Positions 16,138-25,100 of a DNA stretch of 64,000 bases are shown in pieces; positions within the stretch are counted from its first letter, which is position 1, and the number at the start of each line of letters is the position of its first letter. The translations under genes and the position numbers were made by a program. Under the pieces are notes generated by a model. The model saw only the letters and a program-made list of their open reading frames with translations, searched no databases and was not told the origin of the DNA. This DNA is from Paenibacillus chitinolyticus NBRC 15660 (GTDB lineage: Bacteria; Bacillota; Bacilli; Paenibacillales; NBRC-103111): assembly GCF_000739915.1 (NCBI RefSeq), contig NZ_BBJT01000004.1, positions 620,001-684,000 on the forward strand. The letters are read 5' to 3'.

Positions 16138-17661
16138 ATGGATAATTTAGGGGATTATTTCAAATCGTTTTTTGCCAATATAAGCACCTTGCTCACATTT
16201 ACCTATTTAGGCAGTCTGGCTTATAAATATATTTTGTACCGGGTCCCCGTCAACTGGATGAAAGTGCTGTACATCCTGCTTTCGATAGCGGCGGGCTGGC
16301 TCTCCATGCTGTACGGAGCCCGGCTGACCCCGTCGGTCATCTTCGATTTAAGATTCGTTCCTATCCTCGCGGCTCCCCTGTTCCTCTCGCGCCCCTCCCA
16401 CATTATGCTCATCGGAATCGGAATCGGACTGACGCGCTTATCGTTCGGCTTGGACCACGCCGCTTGGGCGGGCTTCGGCAATATGGTCATCCTCGGCATC
16501 GTAACGGCTCTGACCAGCGAGCTGCTCAAACGCACGTCTCTGCGTCAGACCGTCCGGATTTTACTGCTGATTCTTATCGTAAATCTGTTCAATGTGGCGA
16601 ATATCGCCATTCTAGGAGTATATCCGGTCGCTACATATCTGATCGAGCTTGCTCCGCTGTCCGGCACGGCGGGCCTGTTTTTCAGCTTTTTCTTTACGTT
16701 CATCCTGCACGATTTCAAAGCTGATTTTCTCCGGCGGGAAGCGCTGAACAAGACCAATCAAGAATTGGCCGAACAGTTCCGGCTGGCCGAAGAAAGAACC
16801 GCGGAGCTTCAGCAGATTCATGACGAGTTGGAAGTGAAAAACGAAGAGCTGGTCGCCGCTTCCCGTTACAAATCCGAATTTCTGGCGAACATGTCTCACG
16901 AGCTCCGGACCCCGCTGAACAGCATGCTGATTCTGTCCCAGTTCCTGGCCGAAAATCAGAATGGGACGCTTTCGGAAGAAGAAATTGAATTTGCCGGGAT
17001 TATTCACAGCTCTGGGCAGGATCTGCTTACGCTGATTAATGATATTCTGGATTTGTCCAAAATCGAAGCGGGCCATATGTCCATCACGCCGGGAGAAGTG
17101 AACGTCAGCGAAGTCGTGGAAGCGATGACCCGCACGTTCGAACCCGTTGCCGCCCAGAAGGGCCTGTACTTTCACATCCGTTCAACCGGCGTTCCCGACA
17201 TCATTCATACGGATGAACAGCGGCTTCAGCAGATTTTGAAAAATCTGTTGTCCAACGCGTTCAAATTTACCAAGCGCGGCGGTGTTACGCTTACCTTTTA
17301 CATCGAAATGGACGCCAAAGGCCTTCAGCATCCCGCCGCCGCCATCCGGGATACCGGTATCGGCATCCGGGCGGACAAGCGGGAGCAGATCTTCGAGGCC
17401 TTTTACCAGGCGGACGGCACGACCAGCCGCAAATTCGGCGGAACCGGACTCGGCCTCTCTATTTCACGCCAATTTGCCCGGCTCCTGGGCGGGGAAATCC
17501 GGCTGACCAGTGAAGAAGGGACCGGGAGCACGTTTACCCTCCTCCTTCCTTCCAGCAGCTTGAGCGGTCAGGAGCGGGAGCTTCGGCAGCTCGTGGACGA
17601 CGCCAAGCTTCCCCGGCTTACGCCGCTTTCCTCTCCGCTTCCGGAGGAAAGCAACCGGTAA
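16138..17661 (+). CDS. Sensor histidine kinase, 5TMR-LYT type, probably receiver-truncated
   Basis: A 507-residue membrane kinase. Residues 15-190 hold about six hydrophobic segments resembling the LytS/YhcK 5TM receptor ([21 protein letters not shown]). A coiled coil (about 200-245) leads to the HisKA domain with phospho-acceptor His254 in [10 protein letters not shown], then an ATPase domain with [16 protein letters not shown] and GGTGLGLSI boxes. The start chosen is the ATG with AGGAAGAGG close before it. The protein stops after LPEESNR, and directly downstream, out of frame, is the end of a receiver domain, so this was probably a hybrid kinase. No response regulator is adjacent. Confidence 0.88.
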   Translation: MDNLGDYFKSFFANISTLLTFTYLGSLAYKYILYRVPVNWMKVLYILLSIAAGWLSMLYGARLTPSVIFDLRFVPILAAPLFLSRPSHIMLIGIGIGLTRLSFGLDHAAWAGFGNMVILGIVTALTSELLKRTSLRQTVRILLLILIVNLFNVANIAILGVYPVATYLIELAPLSGTAGLFFSFFFTFILHDFKADFLRREALNKTNQELAEQFRLAEERTAELQQIHDELEVKNEELVAASRYKSEFLANMSHELRTPLNSMLILSQFLAENQNGTLSEEEIEFAGIIHSSGQDLLTLINDILDLSKIEAGHMSITPGEVNVSEVVEAMTRTFEPVAAQKGLYFHIRSTGVPDIIHTDEQRLQQILKNLLSNAFKFTKRGGVTLTFYIEMDAKGLQHPAAAIRDTGIGIRADKREQIFEAFYQADGTTSRKFGGTGLGLSISRQFARLLGGEIRLTSEEGTGSTFTLLLPSSSLSGQERELRQLVDDAKLPRLTPLSSPLPEESNR

Positions 17662-17762
17662 TCGCGCTGACCGCCCGGGCCTTTCCCGGCGATCGGGAAG
17701 TCTGCATCGAAGGCGGCGCATCGGACTGCATCACGAAACCGGTGGTAACCATGCGCTCATGA
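17658..17762 (+). pseudogene. Remnant of a response-regulator receiver domain
   Basis: The 34 codons before a TGA, starting in the last bases of the kinase gene but in another frame, read [20 protein letters not shown] then [14 protein letters not shown]. This matches the alpha4/beta5 end of receiver domains (IALTA, GD+E.C..AGASDYITKPV), including the conserved Lys-Pro. The upstream two-thirds of the domain, with its Asp, is missing. It is best explained as an internal deletion plus frameshift of a former C-terminal receiver of the preceding kinase. Confidence 0.8.
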
Positions 17763-17805
17763 TGCCGATAAAGCAGCAGAGCCTCTAGCTCGGCTAAGCT
17801 CACAG

Positions 17806-17861
17806 AAAAAAAGAGGCTGTCCCTTAGTCACTTTCGTGACTTTGGGGACAGCCTCTTTTTT
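17806..17861. terminator. Bidirectional intrinsic terminator
   Basis: AAAAAAGAGGCTGTCCC pairs with GGGGACAGCCTCTTTTTT around about 20 bases. It lies between the kinase and the convergent katA, 220 bases from the katA stop. Confidence 0.88.
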
Positions 17862-17862
17862 A

Positions 17863-18083
17863 GTACCGGCCCTTGAAGACACGGCCTACGGCATCTTTGT
17901 TTGAGCCGATGGACCACAGGGCCATCTATCTTAAAAACCTCGCGCCGGAAACGATAGAGCAGCCGGTGCCCTCCAACCATCCGTGAGCGCGGGCATTATG
18001 ACACCATGCGGGAAGGGGGGAATTCCTCCTGCATGGCGGCGGGCCGCTTAGCCCGATGCCGCTGTTCCGCTCAGGGTGACAAA
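17863..18083. other. Intergenic stretch between terminator and katA stop
   Basis: No supported gene. Short open stretches lack ribosome sites and family resemblance. The sequence may be further decay of the genes once following the hybrid kinase. Confidence 0.4.
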
Positions 18084-19583
18084 TTAACGCGGAGGCATTT
18101 GTCCGGAACCGGAACCCGCTCCCTGCGGAATAAAACCGCCGAGATCGATTCCGAGTCCTTCCGCAAGCCGTGTCCCGTATTCCACATCGGCACGGAAGAA
18201 GTTGCAGACGGCGCGAAGCTGGATTTGCATGTCCGTTTGTTTGAGATCGTTCACGAGGTTATCAATCAGGTTAGCGCGCTCTTCCGGCGTAAACCGGCGG
18301 TAACGCTCGCCTGCCTGCGTGAAATCGTCCGTTTTCTCGATTTTGCGGCGTGTAGTGGAGCCCGTCAGCGGCTTCTCACTCTCCGCATAGGCGCTTCCCG
18401 CTTCTTTCGGCAAATGGTCGTAGGAATTCGGCTCGTAATTGATCGGCGAATGATCTTGGCGAACCGCCATTTGACCGTCCCGCTGATAATTGCGTACCGG
18501 CGCATAAGGGCAGTTTACGGGAATCTGCATGTAGTTCGGTCCCAACCGGTGGCGCTGTGTATCCGGGTAGGAGAACAGACGGCCCTGCAGAAGTTTGTCT
18601 TCGGAAGGTTCGATCCCCGGCACAAGCACGCTAGGTGCAAAAGCGGACTGCTCGACTTCGGCGAAGAAATTTTTAGGATTCTCGTTCAAGGTCATCCGTC
18701 CCACTTTAACGAACGGAACGAGGTCTTCCGGCCACTCCTTCGTCGGATCGAGGGGATCGAAGCTGAACGAGTCCAAACGCTCCGGTTCCAGCATCTGTAC
18801 ATTCAGTTCCCACTCCGGGTAGCTGCCCGCCTCGATAGCGTCATACAAGTCGCGCGTCGCGTGATTGTGGTCGCGGCCTCCCTGTTCCTGCGCTTCTTTG
18901 CGGCTCAACGAGCGGACACCTTGCAGCGATTTCCAGGTGTATTTGACGTAAACGACCTTGCCTTCCGCGTTCACCCATTTGAAGGCGTGCACCCCGAATC
19001 CGTCCATTTCCCGGTAGTTGGCGGGAGTTCCGAGGTCGGAAAAGACCCAGGTCAGCATGTGAGTCGATTCGGGAGAAAGCGACATGAAATCCCACAAGTG
19101 ATTAGGCGTTTGGACATTTGTATGCGGAGCCGGCTTCAGTGAATGTACCATGTCCGGGAATTTGAGCGCATCGCGGATAAAGAATACGGGCAAATTGTTG
19201 CCGACGAGGTCATAATTTCCTTCGGACGTGTAGAACTTAACGGCAAAGCCGCGCGGGTCACGAAGCGTCTCCGGCGATCCGCTCGGATGAATAACCGTCG
19301 AGAAGCGGACAAGCACTTTCGTTTCAATGGAAGGGTCCTGCAGAAAAGCGGCTCTCGTATACTCGCTCATACTGGCATAAGGCCGGAAGACTCCGAACGC
19401 CCCCGCACCCCGCGCATGAACGACACGCTCCGGAATACGTTCACGGTCAAAATGAGCCAGTTTCTCCAAAAGGTGATAATCTTCGAGCAGCGTCGGTCCG
19501 TGAGTACCGGCTGTCTTCGAATTCTGATTGTCGGAAACGGGCAAGCCTTGATTCGTTGTGAGATAAGGACGATGTGGATTCAT
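18084..19583 (-). CDS. katA: Catalase (heme, monofunctional)
   Basis: A 499-residue clade 3-sized catalase that dismutates hydrogen peroxide in the cytosol. Catalytic His56 sits in RVVHARGAG, Asn129 in DLVGNNLPVFF, and the proximal heme Tyr in RLFSYPDTQRHRLG. The frame extends 22 codons upstream through AT-rich promoter sequence, so the ATG at 19583 with AGAGGTG before it is used. PerR- and Fur-like boxes overlay its promoter, which predicts induction by peroxide and a response to iron or manganese status. Confidence 0.96.
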   Translation of the reverse strand: MNPHRPYLTTNQGLPVSDNQNSKTAGTHGPTLLEDYHLLEKLAHFDRERIPERVVHARGAGAFGVFRPYASMSEYTRAAFLQDPSIETKVLVRFSTVIHPSGSPETLRDPRGFAVKFYTSEGNYDLVGNNLPVFFIRDALKFPDMVHSLKPAPHTNVQTPNHLWDFMSLSPESTHMLTWVFSDLGTPANYREMDGFGVHAFKWVNAEGKVVYVKYTWKSLQGVRSLSRKEAQEQGGRDHNHATRDLYDAIEAGSYPEWELNVQMLEPERLDSFSFDPLDPTKEWPEDLVPFVKVGRMTLNENPKNFFAEVEQSAFAPSVLVPGIEPSEDKLLQGRLFSYPDTQRHRLGPNYMQIPVNCPYAPVRNYQRDGQMAVRQDHSPINYEPNSYDHLPKEAGSAYAESEKPLTGSTTRRKIEKTDDFTQAGERYRRFTPEERANLIDNLVNDLKQTDMQIQLRAVCNFFRADVEYGTRLAEGLGIDLGGFIPQGAGSGSGQMPPR

Positions 19584-19594
19584 TCTACACCTCT

Positions 19595-19609
19595 TTATAA
19601 TTATTATTA
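19595..19609. promoter_or_regulatory. PerR box upstream of katA
   Basis: TTATAATTATTATTA matches the PerR consensus TTATAATNATTATAA at all but one position. It lies between the katA -10 (which it overlaps) and start codon, where binding would block transcription. Confidence 0.75.
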
Positions 19610-19633
19610 TATGAAAATGATTATCAATGTCAT
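19606..19633 (-). promoter_or_regulatory. katA promoter
   Basis: On the minus strand ATGACA (19628-19633), a 16-base spacer and TATAAT (19606-19611). The spacer coincides with the Fur-like box and the -10 with the PerR box. Confidence 0.65.
19613..19631. promoter_or_regulatory. Fur-like box over the katA promoter
   Basis: GAAAATGATTATCAATGTC matches 15 of 19 positions of the Fur box GATAATGATAATCATTATC. It could be a Fur site or a second PerR half-array; sequence alone does not decide. Confidence 0.5.
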
Positions 19634-19685
19634 GACGGTAGTATAGCATCGTCTTCTTGTCCTCGTCAATAGAATGACTATAAAA

Positions 19686-19700
19686 TTATAATTATTTTAA
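19686..19700. promoter_or_regulatory. Second PerR-like box
   Basis: TTATAATTATTTTAA, 14 of 15 PerR consensus positions, about 100 bases upstream of katA and 140 upstream of the divergent glycosyltransferase. It may serve either gene. Confidence 0.45.
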
Positions 19701-19839
19701 TCTAGAAAAAAATCGCCTGATTTCTACACGTTCCGACGAGAAGGCAATTGCTTTATCCGACCGTGCTTGTTTACAATAAGAATAATCCGGTGGGATGCAG
19801 CAATGTCCAGTCCAGGATAAGAAAGGAAGATTTTGCGGG

Positions 19840-20856
19840 ATGTCGAGCCCAATTTTAACAATCGTGGTGCCTTGCTATAACGAAGAAGAAGTTCTCCCGG
19901 AAACGGTAAGCCGGTTAAGCGCGGTTCTGGACCGCCTCATCCAAGAAAAACTTGTCGCAAGAGAAAGTGTGATGATGCTTGTCGATGACGGCAGCAAAGA
20001 CCGGACCTGGGATCTTATCGATCAATACAGCCGTTCCCATGACTATGTAACAGGCGTTAAGCTCGCACGGAATGCGGGCCATCAGAATGCCCTGCTTGCA
20101 GGTTTGATGACGGCGCGGCATACATCGGACATCGTGATTTCCATCGATGCGGACTTGCAGGACGATACGGACGCGATACGCGAATTTGTACGGAAGTATA
20201 TGGAGGGGGCCGAGATCGTTTACGGAATCCGCAGCGACCGGACGACCGACACCTGGTTCAAAAAAACGACCGCCGAATCCTTCTATAAATTAATGCTACG
20301 TCTGGGCGTCCAGATTAAGAACAACCATGCGGATTACCGGCTTATGAGCAAACGCGCTCTGGATTATTTGTCCCGCTACAAGGAAGTTAACGTGTTTCTG
20401 AGAGGGATTGTCCCGCTCCTGGGACTTCGTACGGCCGAGGTTATGTACGAGAGGAAAGAACGTTTTGCCGGGGAATCGAAGTATCCGCTGCGCAAAATGC
20501 TGTCGTTTGCACTGGACGGCATCACTTCGTTCAGCGTTAAACCGATCCGGATGGTGACGGTCACCGGTTTTCTGTTCTCCATTATCAGCCTGCTGGCGGG
20601 CGCTTATGCCATTATTTCGAAATTATGGGGAACGACGGCTTCCGGTTGGACTTCTCTTATTTTATCCGTCTGGTTTATCGGCGGGGTGCAGCTTCTTGCC
20701 CTGGGGCTGATCGGAGAATATATCGGCAAAATCTACCGTGAGGTCAAACACCGTCCCTTGTATCTCATCGAAAAGTCAATCCCGACGCAGCAGGACTATG
20801 AAGGCCCGGCAGACTTCGACCGGATTCCGGTAGGGGCGGAACGAGCGGGGCGTTAG
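19840..20856 (+). CDS. Glycosyltransferase family 2, GtrB/CsbB-like
   Basis: A 338-residue membrane-associated glycosyltransferase. The GT-A fold shows IVVPCYNEEEVLPETV, DDGSKDRTW and the metal-binding ISIDADLQDD. Two hydrophobic segments near the C-terminus (about 235-255 and 270-295) are typical of enzymes that load glucose or GlcNAc onto undecaprenyl phosphate on the inner face of the membrane. The donor and acceptor are inferred. The ATG at 19840 follows GAAAGGAAG; an in-frame ATG at 19795 has no ribosome site. Monocistronic. Confidence 0.87.
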   Translation: MSSPILTIVVPCYNEEEVLPETVSRLSAVLDRLIQEKLVARESVMMLVDDGSKDRTWDLIDQYSRSHDYVTGVKLARNAGHQNALLAGLMTARHTSDIVISIDADLQDDTDAIREFVRKYMEGAEIVYGIRSDRTTDTWFKKTTAESFYKLMLRLGVQIKNNHADYRLMSKRALDYLSRYKEVNVFLRGIVPLLGLRTAEVMYERKERFAGESKYPLRKMLSFALDGITSFSVKPIRMVTVTGFLFSIISLLAGAYAIISKLWGTTASGWTSLILSVWFIGGVQLLALGLIGEYIGKIYREVKHRPLYLIEKSIPTQQDYEGPADFDRIPVGAERAGR

Positions 20857-20998
20857 CTTTTTAGACGGGAACCGGCTTTCAGTGAAAATGTGGACATCTC
20901 CCCTTTTGCCGGAATTTCCGACGGGATATCCTCACGGCCAGCTTCAGCACGAGGCTTAGCCTTTTTGCTGCGAGCTTTATGCCCGCAGTTCTCTCATC

Positions 20999-21029
20999 AC
21001 ACCGTGTGCTTACTGCGCACGGTGTTTTT
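20999..21029 (+). terminator. Intrinsic terminator
   Basis: ACACCGTG pairs with CACGGTGT, extended by GC/GC, with five T residues. It lies 140 bases past the glycosyltransferase and before the spore protein gene. Confidence 0.8.
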
Positions 21030-21143
21030 CTATATGGACTGACTCAGGCTCCGGGGCTTACGACTATCTTACCGGACCCGATACCGCCGGACCCAGTGAT
21101 ACTCCGGGAACTCTTGGGCATCCTAACCGCAGGAGGTGATAGC

Positions 21144-21434
21144 ATGGCAAGAAGACGAAGCCGCAGAGCCGCTGTTCCCGGAAGCGAACGCAGTCTGGAT
21201 AAGCTCAAGGGCCAGGTTATGAGAGACGCGGGCTACAACGTGTCCGCCGATCAACCGAACCTGGTTAAATACGAAGTCGCCCGCACGCTTGGAGTGCCTC
21301 TTGAGCCGGGCTACAACGGTCAGCTCCGCACCGAGGATGCCGGTAAAATCGGCGGCGAAATCGGCGGCCGCATGGTGCGGGAGCTTGTCCGGATGGCGCA
21401 GAAGCAGCTGGCGGAACGCGGCGGACCGAAGTGA
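21144..21434 (+). CDS. Alpha/beta-type small acid-soluble spore protein
   Basis: A 96-residue SASP that coats and protects spore DNA. The first family motif appears as LVKYEVARTLGVPL and the second as GKIGGEIGGRMVRELVRMAQ, both diagnostic for the DNA-binding helices. The N-terminus is unusually basic (MARRRSRRAA). An ideal AGGAGGTGAT site lies 4 bases before the ATG, typical of strongly expressed forespore genes. Its presence shows the organism sporulates. Confidence 0.92.
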   Translation: MARRRSRRAAVPGSERSLDKLKGQVMRDAGYNVSADQPNLVKYEVARTLGVPLEPGYNGQLRTEDAGKIGGEIGGRMVRELVRMAQKQLAERGGPK

Positions 21435-21520
21435 TCCCGGAACGCCGGAACGCAGCCTGCCAGGAGTGCCCGCAAGTGTGCCGCTCTGCGCGGCTGAGCA
21501 TAAAGCTGCGGCTCCGTCCG

Positions 21521-22207
21521 TCACCGGCGGGCCAAATCGGCCCGGATGACCAGAGAGTCGTCTTCGCTGGTCATCCGGCATGAACCCGGCCGGATAGGCC
21601 TGAACAGGCGGATGGTCTGCTTCCCGCCGACCCGGCTGCCGCTAAGACGGATGCTCCGCCTGTCCGCCGCCAGTTCAATCTCTCCCGGGCGTATCCCCGA
21701 CGGCTGCTGCACGATTACCACCAGCCGGCTTCCGTCCTCGGTTATCGAGTAGGCAAAAGACTCCGCTGCCTTAACCTTGGCGGTTTGCCGTTTCTTGCTT
21801 CCCGCAGCGAGGCCTTTAACAGGCTTTAGGCCGGGGATGGGAATGGCCGCGGGAGGCTTGGCGGCGGCAGAGTGATCCTCGCTCGCCCGGCGTTTCTCCC
21901 CGCCGCGCGGCATCGTGCTTCCCTGCGCGTTCTGGCCCGCCGGCCCCCCGGCCGGCTCGTTTTCCCAATCGGTTCCCATCCACTCCGGAATCCGGTAGCC
22001 CGGCATCGCCTGCCGGAGAAGCTTATCCAGCCATTGGTCCAGCCACGCCGTGTTTTCCGGGTCTTCTGAAATCCGTTTGGACAGCTCGGTAAACAAAGTC
22101 TCTCCACCTCCGAATATGGAGGAAAACGAAGGAATCTCACCGGAACGAAATCCGAATTTTCGTTCCCACTCTTTTTCATAGTCGAACTCGTTCTTTCCTC
22201 TGCTCAT
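21521..22207 (-). CDS. Hypothetical protein with Hsp20-like C-terminal domain
   Basis: A 228-residue protein. The N-terminal 80 residues are Phe/Trp/Glu-rich (WERKFGF, WLDQWLDKLLRQAMPGY). A Gly/Pro/Ala/Lys-rich linker (about 85-145) follows, then a C-terminal beta-rich region with LVVIVQQPSGIRPGEIEL and SLVIRADL, resembling an alpha-crystallin/Hsp20 fold as in some spore coat or germination proteins. The homology is suggestive only. ATG at 22207 follows AGAGGGGAAG. It sits between spore-type small genes. Confidence 0.55.
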   Translation of the reverse strand: MSRGKNEFDYEKEWERKFGFRSGEIPSFSSIFGGGETLFTELSKRISEDPENTAWLDQWLDKLLRQAMPGYRIPEWMGTDWENEPAGGPAGQNAQGSTMPRGGEKRRASEDHSAAAKPPAAIPIPGLKPVKGLAAGSKKRQTAKVKAAESFAYSITEDGSRLVVIVQQPSGIRPGEIELAADRRSIRLSGSRVGGKQTIRLFRPIRPGSCRMTSEDDSLVIRADLARR

Positions 22208-22323
22208 CTTCTTCCCCTCTTTCCGCTTCTTTCAAGAAACGCAACGTCGTTTCCCGCCGCCTTATACACACCAGCCTATTCCGCAGCCGGGCCTTTAGTG
22301 TTTGGTCAAGCCCGCCCGCAAAT

Positions 22324-22355
22324 AAAAAAACAGGTCCCGTAAACGGAACCTGTTG
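22324..22355 (-). terminator. Intrinsic terminator
   Basis: An AACAGGTTCCG-type stem with a U tract on the minus strand (A run from 22324) directly after the Gly-rich protein gene. Confidence 0.8.
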
Positions 22356-22369
22356 TACTGTCTCGCTCT

Positions 22370-22660
22370 TTACCAGAAAAATCCGGGACCGCCAAAACCG
22401 CCGCCGTAACCGAATCCGCCGCCGAATCCGCCGCCGTAACCGAATCCGTTGACAAACGGGGATGTGCCGATGGCAAGCAAATCGAACAAGACGAGAGGAA
22501 CGAACGCTTTTGTTTGAGCGGTTCCCTCTTGAGGCTCGAGAATCAGCTCGTTACCTTGAATACGTACCAGTTTGCCTCTTACCATGGACCCATCCTTGCG
22601 GACGGCCACGATGTTCTGCCCGACCAGCTTGGACGCGTCATTACGAAGTTTGGAACTCAT
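22370..22660 (-). CDS. Small protein with Sm-like region and Gly-rich tail
   Basis: A 96-residue protein. Residues 12-42 (VGQNIVAVRKDGSMVRGKLV, then IQGNELILEP) resemble the strand pattern of Sm/LSm-like or small beta-barrel domains seen in spore coat-associated proteins. The tail is a Gly/Phe/Tyr repeat (FGYGGGFGG, twice). I infer a spore-surface or coat role from this tail. The ATG at 22660 is chosen over one 11 codons upstream because GGGAGGTAG lies correctly before it. Confidence 0.65.
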   Translation of the reverse strand: MSSKLRNDASKLVGQNIVAVRKDGSMVRGKLVRIQGNELILEPQEGTAQTKAFVPLVLFDLLAIGTSPFVNGFGYGGGFGGGFGYGGGFGGPGFFW

Positions 22661-22830
22661 ACCGTCTACCTCCCTTTTCAGCGAATCATGCATGCTACCC
22701 TACAGCATATGCGGCCGGCTAACGGCCCGATTGGATAGCTGTCCCTTCTTCCTTTTTTATGGAGTAAAGGTATTCTTTCCGAGAGAATGCAAGGAGTGCA
22801 AGTTGAAGGAAGGTGTCTTTTTTTCATAGA

Positions 22831-22876
22831 AAAAAGCCCCCTGCCGGAAGATTCATCTCCATGCAGAAAGGCTTTT
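22831..22876 (-). terminator. Intrinsic terminator after yfkK
   Basis: AAAAAGCCCCCTGC pairs imperfectly with GCAGAAAGGCTTTT. The A run provides a U tract on the minus strand. Confidence 0.65.
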
Positions 22877-22896
22877 CGCAAAAGGGCAAGCAGGCT

Positions 22897-23121
22897 TCAG
22901 GCCTTGCGGAGCTTGCCCAGTTCCGTTGTGATCGCGTCAATTTCGCTAATGCTGAAATTAGGCTTGCTCATCACCAGATCGTACAAATCCTTAAGATCTT
23001 CATATTGTTCCTGGCTAAAGTTGGACGCTTTAATCGAACCGCCTGTCGCCATTCTCAGTTTGGTTTTGATTTCGTCGAACATATACTCTACATTCTGTTC
23101 CGACCATACCGCCAAATCCAA
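22897..23121 (-). CDS. yfkK: UPF0435 (DUF1128) family protein
   Basis: A 74-residue protein closely matching the B. subtilis YfkK pattern: SEQNVEYMFDEIKTKLRM, YEDLKDLYDLVM and FSISEIDAITTELGKL. It is all-helical and soluble, with unknown role. The length equals the family's usual length. Confidence 0.88.
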   Translation of the reverse strand: MDLAVWSEQNVEYMFDEIKTKLRMATGGSIKASNFSQEQYEDLKDLYDLVMSKPNFSISEIDAITTELGKLRKA

Positions 23122-23169
23122 TGCGTTTCATCCTCTCGTTATCCGGTTATGCTTTCATTGTAACACGTT

Positions 23170-23198
23170 TTGACACCGGAAATCCCGTCCGTTACGAT
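23170..23198 (+). promoter_or_regulatory. Promoter of yjbQ
   Basis: TTGACA at 23170-23175, a 17-base spacer, TACGAT at 23193-23198. The start codon is about 120 bases further on. Confidence 0.55.
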
Positions 23199-23325
23199 AG
23201 AATCTGACCCAGATCCGGGCTTGACCATGCCGTGCATATAAGAGGATGCGCAGCCCGCTCGGCTTCCTATGCATCCAATCTTTACTGCACGCCGGTTACA
23301 AACGCCGCAAGGAGGAAATTCGCTT

Positions 23326-23727
23326 ATGCTGCATACCTATGATCTTGTTACCCGCAAACGGGACGAAATGGTTGAAATTACAGACATCGTGGCTAGGCTG
23401 GTTCAGGACATGAGTCTGGAAGACGGCACCGCTATCGTATACTGCCCTCATACAACGGCAGGAATTACGATCAACGAGAATGCCGATCCCGATGTAAAAA
23501 GAGATGTGCTCATGCGCTTAGATGAAGTGTTTCCCTGGGAGCATCCGCGCGACCGTCATGCGGAAGGCAATACGGCCGCTCATCTGAAAGCCATGACCGT
23601 CGGAGCCTCGCAAACCGTATTTATCCGCGGAGGCCGCCTTCAGTTGGGCCGCTGGCAGGGAATCTACTTCTGCGAATTTGACGGACCCCGCAGCCGTACG
23701 TTTACCGTTAAGCTGATTCGTGATTGA
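23326..23727 (+). CDS. yjbQ: YjbQ family protein (UPF0047)
   Basis: A 133-residue conserved protein of the YjbQ/UPF0047 family, described as having weak thiamine-phosphate synthase activity. The [16 protein letters not shown] and [12 protein letters not shown] motifs supply metal-binding His residues, and [20 protein letters not shown] is conserved. The ATG at 23326 has AAGGAGG 10 bases upstream; upstream codons in frame lack a ribosome site. Its last 20 bases overlap the 3' end of the convergent TetR gene, with no terminator between them. Confidence 0.9.
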   Translation: MLHTYDLVTRKRDEMVEITDIVARLVQDMSLEDGTAIVYCPHTTAGITINENADPDVKRDVLMRLDEVFPWEHPRDRHAEGNTAAHLKAMTVGASQTVFIRGGRLQLGRWQGIYFCEFDGPRSRTFTVKLIRD

Positions 23728-24349
23728 CCAGACTGACTTTAGAAGATTCGGAACGGGCCGCCGTAGAGACCATGTTGCTGCACAGCAGCTGTACATGCTC
23801 TTCGGCAAGCTGTTCCACCAGCTCGTACGTCTGTCCGTAATGAATGGAATGCGAGATAAATCCGTGCATAGACATGAACAAGTTCCATGGGAGCCGGTAT
23901 TCCTGATCTTCCTTGTCCGGCATTCCCGAAATGACCTGGCGTACGACCGTGGCAAACAGATCGAAACATTTCGCCTGCTCGGTACGAGAGTACTGACGCA
24001 GCTCCTCGTCCCGGATCATAAACATGATTTCGTAGTGATTCGGATTCTCCAACCCGAACCGGATAAACTCCATCATCAGTTTCTGCAGCAGGGGAACCCC
24101 GAGAACAGCGGATTCGACGATGATTTGCCGCTGCCGCTGCAGAAGTATGCTGAAATCCTCCAGAATGAGCGCATTGAACAGCTCTGCTTTTTCTCTAAAA
24201 TGATAGTATAACGCGCCATGGCTGTAACCCATTGCTTTAGCGATGCTTCGCATCGTTAAAGCGCGATAACCGCGAGTTACGAATAACTCCCTGGCCTCTT
24301 CAAGAATCCGCTCTCTGCTAAGTTCCTGAGCGACTGCCTTCCTCGCCAT
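23708..24349 (-). CDS. TetR-family transcriptional regulator
   Basis: A 213-residue TetR-type repressor. The N-terminal DNA-binding domain (residues 10-57) reads [20 protein letters not shown] with [20 protein letters not shown]. The C-terminal helical ligand domain is unassigned. The ATG follows GGAGGG. It starts 34 bases after the yigZ stop in the same direction, so the two are probably co-transcribed. A long inverted repeat ahead of yigZ is a candidate autoregulatory site. The 3' end overlaps yjbQ by 20 bases tail to tail. Confidence 0.88.
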   Translation of the reverse strand: MARKAVAQELSRERILEEARELFVTRGYRALTMRSIAKAMGYSHGALYYHFREKAELFNALILEDFSILLQRQRQIIVESAVLGVPLLQKLMMEFIRFGLENPNHYEIMFMIRDEELRQYSRTEQAKCFDLFATVVRQVISGMPDKEDQEYRLPWNLFMSMHGFISHSIHYGQTYELVEQLAEEHVQLLCSNMVSTAARSESSKVSLVNHESA

Positions 24350-24383
24350 AAGAATCCCTCCGCTTCGGTGGTGTATGAAATTG

Positions 24384-25022
24384 TTAGGGTAGCTCGCTAT
24401 GTTCGATATATGTATGTTCGCCGCGTATGATGTTTCCTTGACCTTGGGTCAAATCGGTAAACCAGTCGGCAAAAGAATCCGCCTCGGCAGATAAGGGATA
24501 GCACCGGAGGATCACCTTGTCGGTAAATTCCGTATCGCCCATCCGCATGTTGCGGTTCCGCAGCTCATTCTCCACTTTACCCAGCCAAGTATAATCGATT
24601 TCAGCGAGCAGTTCCTGATGACTTACTTTGTAAACGGGCAACGCGGCCTGTATTCCCGCGACGGCGCCATCCGTGTAGGCTCTGATCAGCCCTCCGGCTC
24701 CCAGCATAATACCGCCGAAATACCGGGTGACGACTACGGCCACATTCTTGAGATCCATATTGCGGATCACTTCGAGAATCGGCTTGCCGGCTGTGCCGCT
24801 CGGCTCCCCGTCGTCAGACTGTTTCTGAATCTCGTTGCGTTCCCCGATCATGTAAGCGGAGCAGTTGTGAGTCGCCATCGAGTGTTCTTTCTTCACGCCG
24901 GCGATAAAAGCAAGCGCTTCCTCTTCGGACGAAACCGGCAACGCCTGACCGATAAACCGGGAACGTTTGATGATAATTTCATCGGCTCCATGCTTTTGTA
25001 CCGTTCTGTAGGATGCTATCAT
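24384..25022 (-). CDS. yigZ: YigZ/IMPACT family protein
   Basis: A 212-residue protein of the YigZ (YvyE) family. The N-terminal IMPACT domain carries IKRSRFIGQA, HNCSAYMIG, SDDGEPSGTAGKPIL and VVVTRYFGGIMLGAGGL, and is followed by a C-terminal ferredoxin-like DUF1949 domain. Eukaryotic IMPACT regulates translation through GCN1; the bacterial function is unclear. First gene of a likely two-gene operon with the TetR regulator, under a promoter overlapped by an inverted repeat. Confidence 0.92.
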   Translation of the reverse strand: MIASYRTVQKHGADEIIIKRSRFIGQALPVSSEEEALAFIAGVKKEHSMATHNCSAYMIGERNEIQKQSDDGEPSGTAGKPILEVIRNMDLKNVAVVVTRYFGGIMLGAGGLIRAYTDGAVAGIQAALPVYKVSHQELLAEIDYTWLGKVENELRNRNMRMGDTEFTDKVILRCYPLSAEADSFADWFTDLTQGQGNIIRGEHTYIEHSELP

Positions 25023-25071
25023 GCCGCTTCTTCATTCCATTTCCTGACGAATGCGCCTTCTGTTTCATATC

Positions 25072-25100
25072 ATTTTACACAAATCAGAATATTAGTACAA
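25072..25100 (-). promoter_or_regulatory. Promoter of yigZ-tetR
   Basis: On the minus strand TTGTAC (25095-25100), a 17-base spacer and TAAAAT (25072-25077). Confidence 0.5.

Noticed and set aside
18006-19142. 378-codon open frame on the plus strand
   Set aside because: Antisense to katA, which is full length with all catalytic residues; no supporting start signal.
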